Assembly (NCBI RefSeq): GCF_022234545.1
Contig: NZ_JAIEUI010000002.1
Span: forward strand, 410,327-474,326
DNA: 64,000 nt
Source: Paenibacillus piscarius
GTDB taxonomy: Bacteria; Bacillota; Bacilli; Paenibacillales; Paenibacillaceae
Direction: 5' to 3'
A model generated the notes under the pieces. The model was not told the origin of the DNA. It did not search any database and was given only the letters and a program-made list of their open reading frames with translations. Below are positions 1 through 8,595 of this stretch, one piece after another (the first letter of the stretch is position 1; each line of letters opens with the position of its first letter). The position numbers and the translations under genes were made by a program.

Positions 1-1105
1 GCTGTTCAAACAGGCCCAGCCGGAACTTCAGCTCCAGCACACGCGCCGCCGCCTGATCCACCAGCTGCTCATCGAGCCGCCCGGAGCGCAGCGCCGTAAG
101 CAGATACCCGCCAAACATGACGCCGGACATCTCCATATCAATCCCGGCCGAGAGCGCCTGCACCGCTGCATCCTCGCCGCCAGCCGCCGTATCATGGCCT
201 GAGGCCAGCATATCGATCGCACCGCAGTCGGTAATGACCATGCCTTCGAAGCCCCATTCACCGCGCAGAATCTCTTCCAGCAGCTCCCGGTTCGTCGTAC
301 AAGGCACACCGTCAATCTCGTTATAGGCCGGCATGATGGACACCGCCCCGGCTTCCACCGCTTTGCGGAACGGGTACATGTCGACTTCCAGCAGCTCCCG
401 CTTGCCGATATGCGCCGGACCGGCATTCCTGCCGCCCTCCGAGCTGCCATAAGCCACGAAGTGCTTGAGAGTTGCGCCCACACTGGAGCTGCTGTCAAGC
501 TGGTCGCCCTGCAGTCCTTCTACTGAGGCTACGGCATATTCGCCGATTAAGTACGGATCTTCACCGAAGCATTCCTCGGTCCGGCCCCAGCGCGGATCAC
601 GCACCACATCCAGCACAGGAGAGTAAGTCACGGCTCCGCCTTGAGCACGGGTCTCCCGCGCTACCGCCCGGGACATCTCCCGGTAAAGATCAACATTCCA
701 GGTGCTGCCGATCAGGAGCGGAACCGGGAATACTGTGGCCCCGATGGCCATATGCCCATGCGAGCATTCCTCACCGATGAGGAGCGGAATGCCCAGTCTG
801 GAATGCTCCAGCGCATAACGCTGGATCGAATTTACAGCCTCTGCTCCAGCCCGTGCATCCAGCCCGCTCTCCAGCGTAACTCCTGTCCAGGGATCGGCCC
901 GCAGGGTTCCGTATAATGCGCCGACACCGCCTTCGCGGATCTGGCGTTTGAAGTCTTCTGTCAATTCAATGGTTCCATCTGTATGATTATAGGTCTGCCA
1001 TCCGAACAGCTGCACCAGCTGGCCGACCTTCTCTTCCTGCGTCATCAGCCCGAGCAGATGCTTCGTCCGCTCTTTGACGGGCTGTGTACGGTCTCTATAT
1101 AACAT
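1..1105 (-). CDS. Glycoside hydrolase family 3, beta-glucosidase/xylosidase type (N-terminal part; 3' end off window)
   Basis: The minus-strand frame is open from an ATG at 1105 to the window edge (about 368 residues), so the C-terminal part is missing. A purine-rich ribosome binding site (GGAGAGAGGG) precedes the ATG. Visible family 3 signatures are RDPRWGRTEECFGEDPYL, KHFVAYG, and VITDCGAIDML, where Asp293 is the expected nucleophile. These fit the beta-glucosidase/beta-xylosidase branch and not the NagZ branch, which has a KHFPGHG-type loop. No signal peptide is seen, so it probably cleaves imported oligosaccharides in the cytoplasm. It lies 245 bp after the LplC-type permease gene in the same direction and is likely the last part of the GH85-YesMN-importer cluster. 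The exact sugar cannot be read from the sequence. Confidence 0.9.
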   Translation of the reverse strand, partial: MLYRDRTQPVKERTKHLLGLMTQEEKVGQLVQLFGWQTYNHTDGTIELTEDFKRQIREGGVGALYGTLRADPWTGVTLESGLDARAGAEAVNSIQRYALEHSRLGIPLLIGEECSHGHMAIGATVFPVPLLIGSTWNVDLYREMSRAVARETRAQGGAVTYSPVLDVVRDPRWGRTEECFGEDPYLIGEYAVASVEGLQGDQLDSSSSVGATLKHFVAYGSSEGGRNAGPAHIGKRELLEVDMYPFRKAVEAGAVSIMPAYNEIDGVPCTTNRELLEEILRGEWGFEGMVITDCGAIDMLASGHDTAAGGEDAAVQALSAGIDMEMSGVMFGGYLLTALRSGRLDEQLVDQAAARVLELKFRLGLFEQ

Positions 1106-1170
1106 CCTGGCCCCACCCTCTCTCCCTTTGTTCTCTATAAAATACATTTAAGATTTCGATTCAAAGTTTG

Positions 1171-1310
1171 GTCGTCACTGCGGTGAACATTTGGACTTTC
1201 GGTCGCTGTTGTCCCCAGATTTCTTGATTTAAACCGCTGTTCGCGGTGGAAATCCGGTGACAAAGGCGAACGCTACCGCTCCTACAGTTCCAAATTTCCC
1301 CTCCGCTCCT
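1171..1310 (-). repeat. Dispersed structured element, copy 1
   Basis: About 140 bp, closely matching 36110-36298 (other strand) and 50208-50358. It sits between the LplC-type permease and the GH3 gene and reads in their direction. Read as minus-strand RNA it contains CCGGAUUUC and GAAAUCUGG, which pair around an inner CCGC-GAACA-GCGG hairpin. In this copy the 5' stem is GCGGA/UUCGC, with a G-U pair where the other copies have G-C. No start codon with a ribosome binding site or long frame was seen in it. Confidence 0.8.
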
Positions 1311-1350
1311 TCTTACTTTTCATTAATATCTTTTAAATTTATATAGAACC

Positions 1351-2268
1351 CTACTCCTTAACCGCCCCAACCGTAAGACCCTGAATGAAATAACGCTGGA
1401 AGAACGGATACGCGAAAATAATGGGCCCGGTCGCCAGCACCACCATCGCCATACGCGAGGTATCCTGCGGCATGGAGCGGAGCGCTTCCAGGCTGAGCGA
1501 GCTGTTCTGCGAATTCTGCAGAATGAACTGCATACTGGTCTCGATCCGCATCAGCATCGATTGCAGCGGCACCAGGTTCGGGTTATCGATATAGAGCAGG
1601 GCGTTGAACCAGTCATTCCAGTAGCCCAGGGTGCTGAACAGCCCGATTGTAGCGAGACCCGGCAGGGACAGCGGCAGCACGATTTTCAGGAAGGTACGGA
1701 ACTCGCCGGCGCCGTCGATTTTGGCCGATTCAATCAGCGCATCCGGCACACTGGTGATATAGAAGGTCCGCAGTATCATAATGTAAAAAGCATTCACCGC
1801 CAGCGGCAGCACCAGCGCCCAAATACTGTCCTTCAGGCCCAGCATCTGAGTGACTACAATGTAAGTCGGAACCAGACCGCCGTTAAACAGCATGGTGAAG
1901 AAGGCGAAGAAGGAGAAGAAATTGCGGTATTTGAAGCTTTTACGTGAAATGGCATAGGCGTACAGGGAAATGATCATCAGGCTGACAATCGTACCGATGA
2001 CCGTTACCGCAATCGTCACCCCGTACGAACGGAGCAGCGTATCCCCCGAGCCAAAGACATATTTATAGGCTTCCAGACTCCATTTCGCCGGAATTAATTG
2101 ATAGCCGTCCCGCGCCAGCGCCCCTTCGTCCGTGAACGAGATCAGTACAACGAACAGGAACGGGAAGATACACAGGATGGCAAAGCCCCCGGCGATAATA
2201 TTGAAAATAACATTCCACACCGTCGACAGCCGGTGGAAATCGCGTGATTTCACAGCATTAGCAGACAT
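1351..2268 (-). CDS. Carbohydrate ABC transporter permease, LplC/MalG type (CUT1)
   Basis: 305 residues with about six membrane spans. The EAA loop that docks the ATPase is visible around residues 174-200 (LIESAKIDGAGEF followed by ...PLSLPG). The C-terminus GLTVGAVKE is typical of LplC/YtcP-like permeases. It pairs with the LplB-type permease 29 bp upstream and the lipoprotein at 3414-4919 to form one importer. No ATPase gene is nearby; relatives usually use a shared MsmX-type ATPase encoded elsewhere. Start ATG has AAGGAAAGTGAGG upstream. The substrate is probably an oligosaccharide released by the co-located GH85 and/or processed by GH3, which is inference from position. Confidence 0.93.
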   Translation of the reverse strand: MSANAVKSRDFHRLSTVWNVIFNIIAGGFAILCIFPFLFVVLISFTDEGALARDGYQLIPAKWSLEAYKYVFGSGDTLLRSYGVTIAVTVIGTIVSLMIISLYAYAISRKSFKYRNFFSFFAFFTMLFNGGLVPTYIVVTQMLGLKDSIWALVLPLAVNAFYIMILRTFYITSVPDALIESAKIDGAGEFRTFLKIVLPLSLPGLATIGLFSTLGYWNDWFNALLYIDNPNLVPLQSMLMRIETSMQFILQNSQNSSLSLEALRSMPQDTSRMAMVVLATGPIIFAYPFFQRYFIQGLTVGAVKE

Positions 2269-2297
2269 TTGGATGACCTCACTTTCCTTCTTTTTCC

Positions 2298-3224
2298 CTA
2301 GAATAACGCACTGTCCTTATCGAATTTGCGCACGATGTAGTTCGAGGTAAGAACCAGGATGAATCCGACCACCGATTGATACAAGCCCGCCGCTGTACTC
2401 ATTCCGATCTCGCCGGTAGTCTTGAGTCCGCGGTATACATAAGTATCGATGACATTGGTCACGCTATAGAGCGTCCCCGAATCTCTCGGCACCTGATAGA
2501 ACAGCCCGAAGTCGGCATAGAAAATCTTACCGATCGCAAGCAAGGTCATAATGATAATGATCGGCTTCAGCATCGGCAGCGTAATGCTGCGGATCTGCTG
2601 GAGCTTGCTGGCTCCGTCAATCATCGCCGCTTCGTAGAGCGACTTGTCTATACCCATAATTGCGGCGAGATAGACCACGCTGTTATAGCCGACGGCCTTC
2701 CATAGGAACACGAATATAATAATGAACGGCCAGTATTTCGATTCCGAGTACCAGGAAATATTGCTGCCGAACATGGCGTTAAGCAGCCCCCGCTCCGAGC
2801 TCAGGAAGCTGAACGCGAAGTATCCCACAACAACCCAGGACAGAAAGTACGGCAGGAACATTCCGGTCTGATAGAATTTGGCCAGCTTCTTGTTGGCAAT
2901 CTCGGACAGCACCACCGCCATCAGCACTGACAGAATCAGGCCCAGGACAATGAAGGCTATGTTATACAAAAGAGTATTGCGTGTGATCAGATAGGCATCA
3001 TTGGTGCTGAACAGAAACTTGAAGTTATCCCAGCCAACCCACTTGCTGTTGATGATGCTGGCCCAGAAGCCATCCCGGCTGAAGCGGTACTCCTTAAAAG
3101 CTATAACTGTACCCGCCATCGGCAGGTAAGAGAAGAACAAAAACCACAGTGTGCCCGGCAGAACCATAAACAGCAGCACTTTGTTTCTTAATATATCCTT
3201 GGCGGACTTTCCTATTTTACCCAT
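2298..3224 (-). CDS. Carbohydrate ABC transporter permease, LplB/UgpA type (CUT1)
   Basis: 308 residues. An N-terminal hydrophobic span (residues about 13-35) is followed by further spans, and the EAA loop SLYEAAMIDGASKLQQ lies near residue 190. It is the partner of the LplC-type permease immediately downstream. An AGGAGGAACTGGGAGT ribosome binding region precedes the ATG. The gap to the upstream lipoprotein gene holds a long hairpin repeat (3262-3319), which may set the lipoprotein-to-permease mRNA ratio. Confidence 0.93.
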   Translation of the reverse strand: MGKIGKSAKDILRNKVLLFMVLPGTLWFLFFSYLPMAGTVIAFKEYRFSRDGFWASIINSKWVGWDNFKFLFSTNDAYLITRNTLLYNIAFIVLGLILSVLMAVVLSEIANKKLAKFYQTGMFLPYFLSWVVVGYFAFSFLSSERGLLNAMFGSNISWYSESKYWPFIIIFVFLWKAVGYNSVVYLAAIMGIDKSLYEAAMIDGASKLQQIRSITLPMLKPIIIIMTLLAIGKIFYADFGLFYQVPRDSGTLYSVTNVIDTYVYRGLKTTGEIGMSTAAGLYQSVVGFILVLTSNYIVRKFDKDSALF

Positions 3225-3261
3225 ACTCCCAGTTCCTCCTATGCCGGAAAATTCTTCCGTT

Positions 3262-3319
3262 GATCAAGCGGAAACGGGTAAGCCGTCCTTCAAAAGGACG
3301 GTATCGTTTCAGCGAGAAA
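3262..3319 (-). repeat. Long hairpin repeat, copy 1 (lipoprotein-permease junction)
   Basis: As minus-strand RNA the sequence forms an inner stem CCGUCCUU/AAGGACGG and an outer stem GAAACG/CGUUUC, flanked by UCUCGCU and CGCUUGA. A near-identical element is at 62913-62970, also in sense orientation beside a sugar-binding lipoprotein gene. There is no U-run, so it is not a simple terminator. A processing or stability hairpin is a reasonable inference. Confidence 0.8.
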
Positions 3320-3413
3320 TTTAAGAACAAGTTATCTTGTGGAACAGATAAGTTCTTATATTTACAAAAAGATCGGGCCAAGTCTAATCACCCGCCCGAT
3401 CTTGAATAGAATG

Positions 3414-4919
3414 CTACTTGTTATTCGCTGCTTTCCAGGCGTCAATCTGTGTTTGAGCTTCGGCAATGATTTTATCCAGACCGGCAGCCTTCAATTTCTC
3501 GTTAGCCTTAGTCAGATACTCTTCAGGGTCTACAGATCCGGTCATCAGCGGTGCCCAGAATTCTTCCTTCACGTTCTGAACAGCGGCGATTTCATTCGTT
3601 ACCTTGGACGTATCGAAGTTGAAGCCGAGCAGCGGTGCATTGATACCTGCATCATTGAACTTCTTGAATTCTTCCCATTTGTTCTCAGGGTCGCCTTCAT
3701 TCAGATAGTTGATCATGATGTTACCCAGGGAGAACGTCGGCATATCGTAGTTCTTCGCATCCGGGAGGTTCTTGATCATGTTGTCGCTGATCTTCTCGTA
3801 GTGTACGCCTTCGATCCCGGAGTCAATCATGTTGCGCAGCTTAGGATCGGTATTCAGCAGGTTCAGGAATTCCATCGCTTTCTCAGGATACTCGGAGTTA
3901 GCCGAGATCGCCTGCATGGAGCCCATTACGGACCAGTTGTAGATATAAGGCTGACTGGCAGGTGTGGACACCACTGGGTATCCGTAGCTTGCTGACCAGA
4001 GATTGTCGGCCATCGGCTGGGTGGACGCACGGTCGGTGAACCATTTGCCGGCTTTGTACAAGTCATCTACAGAGGTTGTAGTCGCTACTTCAGGGGAGAT
4101 GTAACCCGCCTGATAGAATTTGCGGACCGTACTCAGCGCTTCCTTGATCTCTGGAGTTTCCAGGATGTTGACCACTTTATAGTCCTTGGTGTCCATATAG
4201 ACAGCCATCGGCATTTTCTCGATCACATAGTCAAAAGGCATCACCGGCATGAAGTCTTTAACCATGGCGTAAGGAGTCACTCCAGGCTCGTTTTCCTTGA
4301 TGGTTTTGAGCAGCGGCTCAAGGTCGGCCATCGTCTTCACGCTGGTCAGATCCAGCTTGTATTTGTCGAGCAGTTCTTTGTTGAAGCGGAATACCTCTTG
4401 CGCCGGAAGCTCTTTGTTGGCCGGAATCGCATAGTTGTGGCCGTCTACCTTGGAGCCTTCCAGGAAGGCCGGATCAATCGTGTCCACAATGCCCTTGCCC
4501 TGATTCTTCAGCAGGTCATCGAGCTGCAGGAACGCACCTTTGCGGGCATTCTGCACGTAATCGAAGGCCCAGGAAGAGGTGAACAGGATATCCATCGGCT
4601 CACCGGAAGCAGCCATAACCTGCATCTTTTGCGTGTAATCACCGAAGTCGATCATTTTGATATCAAGTGTGGCGTTAATTTTCTCAAGTGTGTATTTATT
4701 GACTTCCGCGAGCACCTTGTCCATATCCTTCTGCGGCGGCCCGATCGTGTACCAGATCAGCTCCACTGGCTTCTCGGTAGCCTCCGAGGCTTTGTTACCG
4801 CCCGAAGCGGCTTCCCCTCCAGCATTGTTCTTACTGTTCCCGCCACATGCGCTAAGCGCCAGTGAAACGGTTAAAAGCGTTGTCAACAACAAGGAGAAGT
4901 GTTTCTTTTTCTTACTCAT
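3414..4919 (-). CDS. Extracellular sugar-binding lipoprotein, LplA type
   Basis: 501 residues. The lysine-rich N-terminus and hydrophobic stretch end in the lipobox LALSAC with the lipidated Cys at position 25, followed by a Gly/Asn/Ser linker. The body resembles large LplA-like solute-binding proteins of Paenibacillus (family 1-like fold), with a Trp-rich binding region. It acts on the outer face of the membrane and hands substrate to the two permeases downstream. A catabolite-repression-like site lies about 100 bp upstream, and the YesN-type regulator gene is the next gene up. Confidence 0.93.
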   Translation of the reverse strand: MSKKKKHFSLLLTTLLTVSLALSACGGNSKNNAGGEAASGGNKASEATEKPVELIWYTIGPPQKDMDKVLAEVNKYTLEKINATLDIKMIDFGDYTQKMQVMAASGEPMDILFTSSWAFDYVQNARKGAFLQLDDLLKNQGKGIVDTIDPAFLEGSKVDGHNYAIPANKELPAQEVFRFNKELLDKYKLDLTSVKTMADLEPLLKTIKENEPGVTPYAMVKDFMPVMPFDYVIEKMPMAVYMDTKDYKVVNILETPEIKEALSTVRKFYQAGYISPEVATTTSVDDLYKAGKWFTDRASTQPMADNLWSASYGYPVVSTPASQPYIYNWSVMGSMQAISANSEYPEKAMEFLNLLNTDPKLRNMIDSGIEGVHYEKISDNMIKNLPDAKNYDMPTFSLGNIMINYLNEGDPENKWEEFKKFNDAGINAPLLGFNFDTSKVTNEIAAVQNVKEEFWAPLMTGSVDPEEYLTKANEKLKAAGLDKIIAEAQTQIDAWKAANNK

Positions 4920-5014
4920 TTGCCGTACCCCCTTTTAATTAGCTGTCCGGGAATCCTGGTCTGCCGGGCATTCCCCGCTTTCGTTCCCATAAGCTATACT
5001 TTAACTTTATAAGA

Positions 5015-5028
5015 TGAAAGCAGTTTCA
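5015..5028. promoter_or_regulatory. Candidate cre (CcpA) site upstream of the LplA-type gene
   Basis: TGAAAGCAGTTTCA matches the cre consensus TGWAANCGNTNWCA at 13 of 14 positions and is nearly palindromic. It is about 96 bp before the lipoprotein ATG in A+T-rich sequence, as expected for carbon catabolite control of sugar uptake. Function is inferred. Confidence 0.5.
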
Positions 5029-5143
5029 AATAGAAGAGAAACTATAGTTTTTCAGGTATGAAATAAAGAAAATAAGCTGACCCGCAAAGGCAGGTTGTTG
5101 ATCTTTTACAAGGGCTGTAATGTTCTGTTCCTGTAATTCACAA

Positions 5144-5166
5144 GAGGGCTGCCTCACAGCAGCCCC
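5144..5166 (-). terminator. Hairpin over the stop codon of the YesN-type gene
   Basis: In the minus direction GGGGCTGC-TGTGA-GGCAGCCC overlaps the stop codon and is followed by only a short T-rich stretch (TCTTGT). It could be a weak terminator or a processing hairpin between the regulator gene and the lipoprotein gene. Confidence 0.4.
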
Positions 5167-6671
5167 TTGAATTCCGTCGGTGAAATGCCCACATATTTCT
5201 TGAATTGCTTGTAGAAGTAACCCATTTCCCAGTATCCCACATTCCTTGCGATTTCATGCACCTTCAGGTTCGTCGAGCGGAGCTGTTCCTTGGCCTTATC
5301 AATCCGGTAACGGTTCATATACTCCGCAAAGGATTCGCCGGTCGTCTTATGGAACAGCTGACCCAGATATACCGGATGAATATTGAACATGAAGCCCAGC
5401 TTCTTCAGGGACAGGTCCTCACTGTATGATTTCTCAATATAATTCAGCACCTGGTTCACTACCGGACTCTTCAGCTCACGGTCCAAGAGCCCAATGATCC
5501 CGGCAGCCGTCTGCCGGAGCGCAGCGGACAATCCGGGCAGCGAATTCGCTCTGCGGATGGCCGTCAGCCCTTCAGTGATGCATTCGCGCTCGGTTTCACT
5601 GCGGATATCCTTGATCAGCACCCGGAAGAACAGAATCCATTCCAGCGACATCTCCTCCAGCAGTCCGGGGGTTAACCCTTCCATGCCCGGAGCTGAGAAA
5701 TAGAGCTCCAGCTTCTCCGACAGCCCTTCCAGGTTCTTGGCCATAATGAGCTTGGCATATTCGCTCCAGTCCTCCGGCAGCACCGCCTGCAGATCCTCCT
5801 TCCGGTCCTTGAGCTGCTCATAATAGATAATGCTCTGCTCCGGATGGATCTCCAGGAATTCCTGCGCCTGCTTCGCCTGCTCATAGCTTGACGGCGCGGC
5901 GTCAATGCCGTCGACTCTTTCGCCTACGGCCACCCGCAGCCGCTCCCCGCCGGTGCACAGGCCGGTGATCTCCTCCAGCATGACGGACATCTCTGCCGCT
6001 CCGGCGGAGGCTTCTTCATAGTTATGTATCAGCACCAGATCATTGTCCGAATCCCAGAACATGAAGAATGATGCCTCTGCACCGGTCAGACCGGCCACCC
6101 TTTGCCTGAAAGCCTCCGTGGCCGGCTCCACCTGAAGCAGGGCCACCTGCACATAACGGCTGGTAAGCGGCAGGCCAACCAGATTCAGCCGCTCGGAGCG
6201 CTCCTTGGGATCAATCTGCCCCCGCAGCCAGCGCAGCAGCACATTATCCTTCAGCACTGAATTCGTATATTCCCACCACTCCGCATCCAGCCTGGTGACA
6301 TTCAGCTTCTCCACAATCGTCTCCAGCGTCCGCTGGAACTCCTCCAGATTAATCGGCTTCAGCAGATAGTTCTCAATCCCGAGCGACAGGCCTTCCTTCA
6401 CATACATGAATTCATCGAAGCCGCTCAGCACGACCACCTTCATGTCCGGGCGGAATTCGCGGACAGCGCGGATCAGCTCAAGGCCTGTCATTACCGGCAT
6501 GGAGATGTCGGTAATCAGAATATCGGCGGGGTTCTCCCGCAGCTGCTCCAGCGCCTCCTGCCCGTTCTCCGCCTGCCCTACAATCGTGAGGTCAAGCTGC
6601 TCCCAGTCCAATATATCGTGCAGGCCGCTCAGAATGAACGGCTCATCATCCACAATAAACACCTTATACAT
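5154..6671 (-). CDS. Response regulator, YesN type (receiver + AraC DNA-binding domain)
   Basis: 505 residues. The receiver occupies residues 1-120 with the acidic pair DDE at 8-10 and the phosphoacceptor Asp55 (ILITDISMP). A middle linker region is followed by an AraC-type double helix-turn-helix over about the last 100 residues, ending in VGISPTEFKGLL. The start ATG is preceded by GGAGGAG and overlaps the 3' end of the YesM-type kinase gene by 8 bp, so the two are translationally linked. The flanking lipoprotein, importer and GH85 genes are its likely targets. Confidence 0.95.
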   Translation of the reverse strand: MYKVFIVDDEPFILSGLHDILDWEQLDLTIVGQAENGQEALEQLRENPADILITDISMPVMTGLELIRAVREFRPDMKVVVLSGFDEFMYVKEGLSLGIENYLLKPINLEEFQRTLETIVEKLNVTRLDAEWWEYTNSVLKDNVLLRWLRGQIDPKERSERLNLVGLPLTSRYVQVALLQVEPATEAFRQRVAGLTGAEASFFMFWDSDNDLVLIHNYEEASAGAAEMSVMLEEITGLCTGGERLRVAVGERVDGIDAAPSSYEQAKQAQEFLEIHPEQSIIYYEQLKDRKEDLQAVLPEDWSEYAKLIMAKNLEGLSEKLELYFSAPGMEGLTPGLLEEMSLEWILFFRVLIKDIRSETERECITEGLTAIRRANSLPGLSAALRQTAAGIIGLLDRELKSPVVNQVLNYIEKSYSEDLSLKKLGFMFNIHPVYLGQLFHKTTGESFAEYMNRYRIDKAKEQLRSTNLKVHEIARNVGYWEMGYFYKQFKKYVGISPTEFKGLL

Positions 6672-8490
6672 CTGCGTTCTCCTCCTTCAGCGGGTAGGGA
6701 AAAGTAATCGTAACCTTTGTTCCCGAGCCTTCCTCACTATCCAGCTCAACCCCGTAAGGCTGGCCGTACATCAGTCTCAGCCGCTCATGAATGCTGCGCA
6801 GCCCGAACGACTCGGACCCGGATAGCTCGCCTTGCTTCTCCAGTGCCTCGCGGAGCTGCGCCAGGCGCTTCTCCGGGATTCCCTTGCCGTTATCCGTAAC
6901 GGACGCCCGGATGTTCTCCGGCTCCGCTGTGATCCCGATGCGGATCTCATTATCCGACTGCCCGGTCCGCATGCCATGCAGCACATAGTTCTCGATGACC
7001 GGCTGCAGCGACATTTTGAGTACAGGAAGCTCCTCCAGCTCCGGATTGCATTCAATCACATAAGAGAACCTGTCCTTGTACCGGATGCGGAAGAGCTCCA
7101 GGTACAGGCGGCAAGCCTCCAGCTCATCCTTGAACGTATATTTCAGCTTCGGACGGACATATGACTTGAACAGCATCGAGAGGCTGTAGATCATCTCGCC
7201 CACATCCTTCGCTCCGCTTGAGATGGCCCGCATCCGGATTACTTCCAATGTATTATACAGAAAATGCGGATTCACCCTGGCTTCCAGGGTAGCAATCTCC
7301 GTATGCTTCTGTTTGATTTCCGCCTTATAGACCTGGTCAATATACTGGTTGAGTTCATCTAACATGCTGTTGAAGCTTTTGGCAATCTGGCCTAATTCAT
7401 CTTCCTTGCTGTCCACAATCCGGGTGTTCAGATCCCCGTTCTTCACCTTGCGGGTGAAGCGGATAATACGGTGGGTCCGTTTGGCAAAATTAGAAATGAA
7501 CATCGCCGGCAGCAGCACGGCAAACAGAATGCAGACGAGGGCGATGGATAGGATGGTGCTCTGTGCACTGCTGTAGGTCTCGGCCAGCTCTTTTTTCGAG
7601 ATCATACTGACTACCGTATACCCGGCCTGGCTCTGGGTCTGACTGGTGACGACCATTCCATCCACGGTAACCTCCTCGCCGGCGTTCAGTCCCTGCAGCT
7701 TCGGCAGCTTCCGGCCGTACCCCTTACCCGATGAATCGAAGATCACTTCATTCTGGGCCGAGAGCACGAGGATATCGCCCTTGAAATCCTCCTTATAATT
7801 ACTCATCGCCTGCCAGATCGCCTCGGAGTCGAAGTAGACCAGCAGCTGGCCGATATTGAGCAGCGAGGATTTATTGTTGATGGGCAGCTTCACCGAGAAC
7901 AGCGGGGCTGCCGGCATACCGATGCTTTTCAGCACCCAGATATTCGGAACCGAGACGACACTCTCCTCCCCCAGAACCATTGAATCCGGGACAAAAGAAT
8001 GCGCCGCATTGGTCGAGATCCGCTCGAACTGCCTGCGGTTGTCGTAATAATACATCACCTGCTGGTTGGCGCTGTACAGGATCAGGCCGCGGATATCGGG
8101 ATCATCGTCAATCTTGTTCTGGAAATACTGGATGGCGTTCGAGGTAGACTGTTCTCCCAGCAGGAAGCGGTCCAGCCGGTGCTCGATATAATCGCTTAAC
8201 GGATTCTCCAGCAGGAAGGTCGTATTACTGGCCAGACTCGCGTCCCGGTACACATCACGGAGCATGTCCTGGACGGACTGATATTTGTTCTCCACATAAT
8301 TGCTGACGCTCTCCATACTCTTGCGCTGGATATCCATCTGGCGCTGCACCGCCGAATCCGAGATCAACAGCAGCACCAGATAAGAGAAGGCGATAATGGT
8401 AGCTATGAAGATACAGGACACGATCAGCGTGAAGCGCAGAAACATATTGTCTTTAAAATATTTGCGGTACAGCGAAAGGCTTCGCATCAT
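6664..8490 (-). CDS. Sensor histidine kinase, YesM type
   Basis: 608 residues. Membrane spans near residues 18-42 and 308-330 flank a long extracytoplasmic sensor region. A HAMP linker follows, then the His_kinase motif LEARVNPHFLYNTLE carrying the phosphorylated His, and a C-terminal ATPase domain with DNGKGIPEKR and SFGLRSIHERL. This is the standard partner for a YesN-type regulator, encoded directly downstream with overlap. The start codons ATGATG follow GGAGGTGA; the second ATG has the better spacing. A long hairpin (8502-8554) sits just upstream of this ribosome binding site. Confidence 0.95.
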   Translation of the reverse strand: MMRSLSLYRKYFKDNMFLRFTLIVSCIFIATIIAFSYLVLLLISDSAVQRQMDIQRKSMESVSNYVENKYQSVQDMLRDVYRDASLASNTTFLLENPLSDYIEHRLDRFLLGEQSTSNAIQYFQNKIDDDPDIRGLILYSANQQVMYYYDNRRQFERISTNAAHSFVPDSMVLGEESVVSVPNIWVLKSIGMPAAPLFSVKLPINNKSSLLNIGQLLVYFDSEAIWQAMSNYKEDFKGDILVLSAQNEVIFDSSGKGYGRKLPKLQGLNAGEEVTVDGMVVTSQTQSQAGYTVVSMISKKELAETYSSAQSTILSIALVCILFAVLLPAMFISNFAKRTHRIIRFTRKVKNGDLNTRIVDSKEDELGQIAKSFNSMLDELNQYIDQVYKAEIKQKHTEIATLEARVNPHFLYNTLEVIRMRAISSGAKDVGEMIYSLSMLFKSYVRPKLKYTFKDELEACRLYLELFRIRYKDRFSYVIECNPELEELPVLKMSLQPVIENYVLHGMRTGQSDNEIRIGITAEPENIRASVTDNGKGIPEKRLAQLREALEKQGELSGSESFGLRSIHERLRLMYGQPYGVELDSEEGSGTKVTITFPYPLKEENADV

Positions 8491-8501
8491 TCACCTCCTT
8501 T

Positions 8502-8554
8502 ACACAAGAAGCGCTCCCCCCTGCGAATGGTGGCAGGAGGTGAGCGCTTTGTGT
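8502..8554 (-). other. Long leader hairpin between the GH85 and YesM-type genes
   Basis: ACACAAAGCGCTC pairs with GAGCGCTTCTTGTGT (one bulge), and CTCCTGC pairs with GCAGGGG inside. It ends about 10 nt before the kinase ribosome binding site and starts 42 nt after the GH85 stop codon. There is no T-run, so an attenuating, insulating or processing hairpin is more likely than a plain terminator. Confidence 0.6.
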
Positions 8555-8595
8555 ATGTTGTGCAGAATTGGCTGTATCTATTCCCTGCCTGCGCC

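Noticed and set aside
1171..1310. Insertion sequence or MITE explanation for the structured element
   Set aside because: No clear terminal inverted repeats or target duplications were visible, and all copies keep one orientation relative to genes; left open as an RNA-like element.
3339..3995. 218-codon plus-strand frame over the LplA-type gene end
   Set aside because: Antisense to a clear lipoprotein gene and without start-site support.
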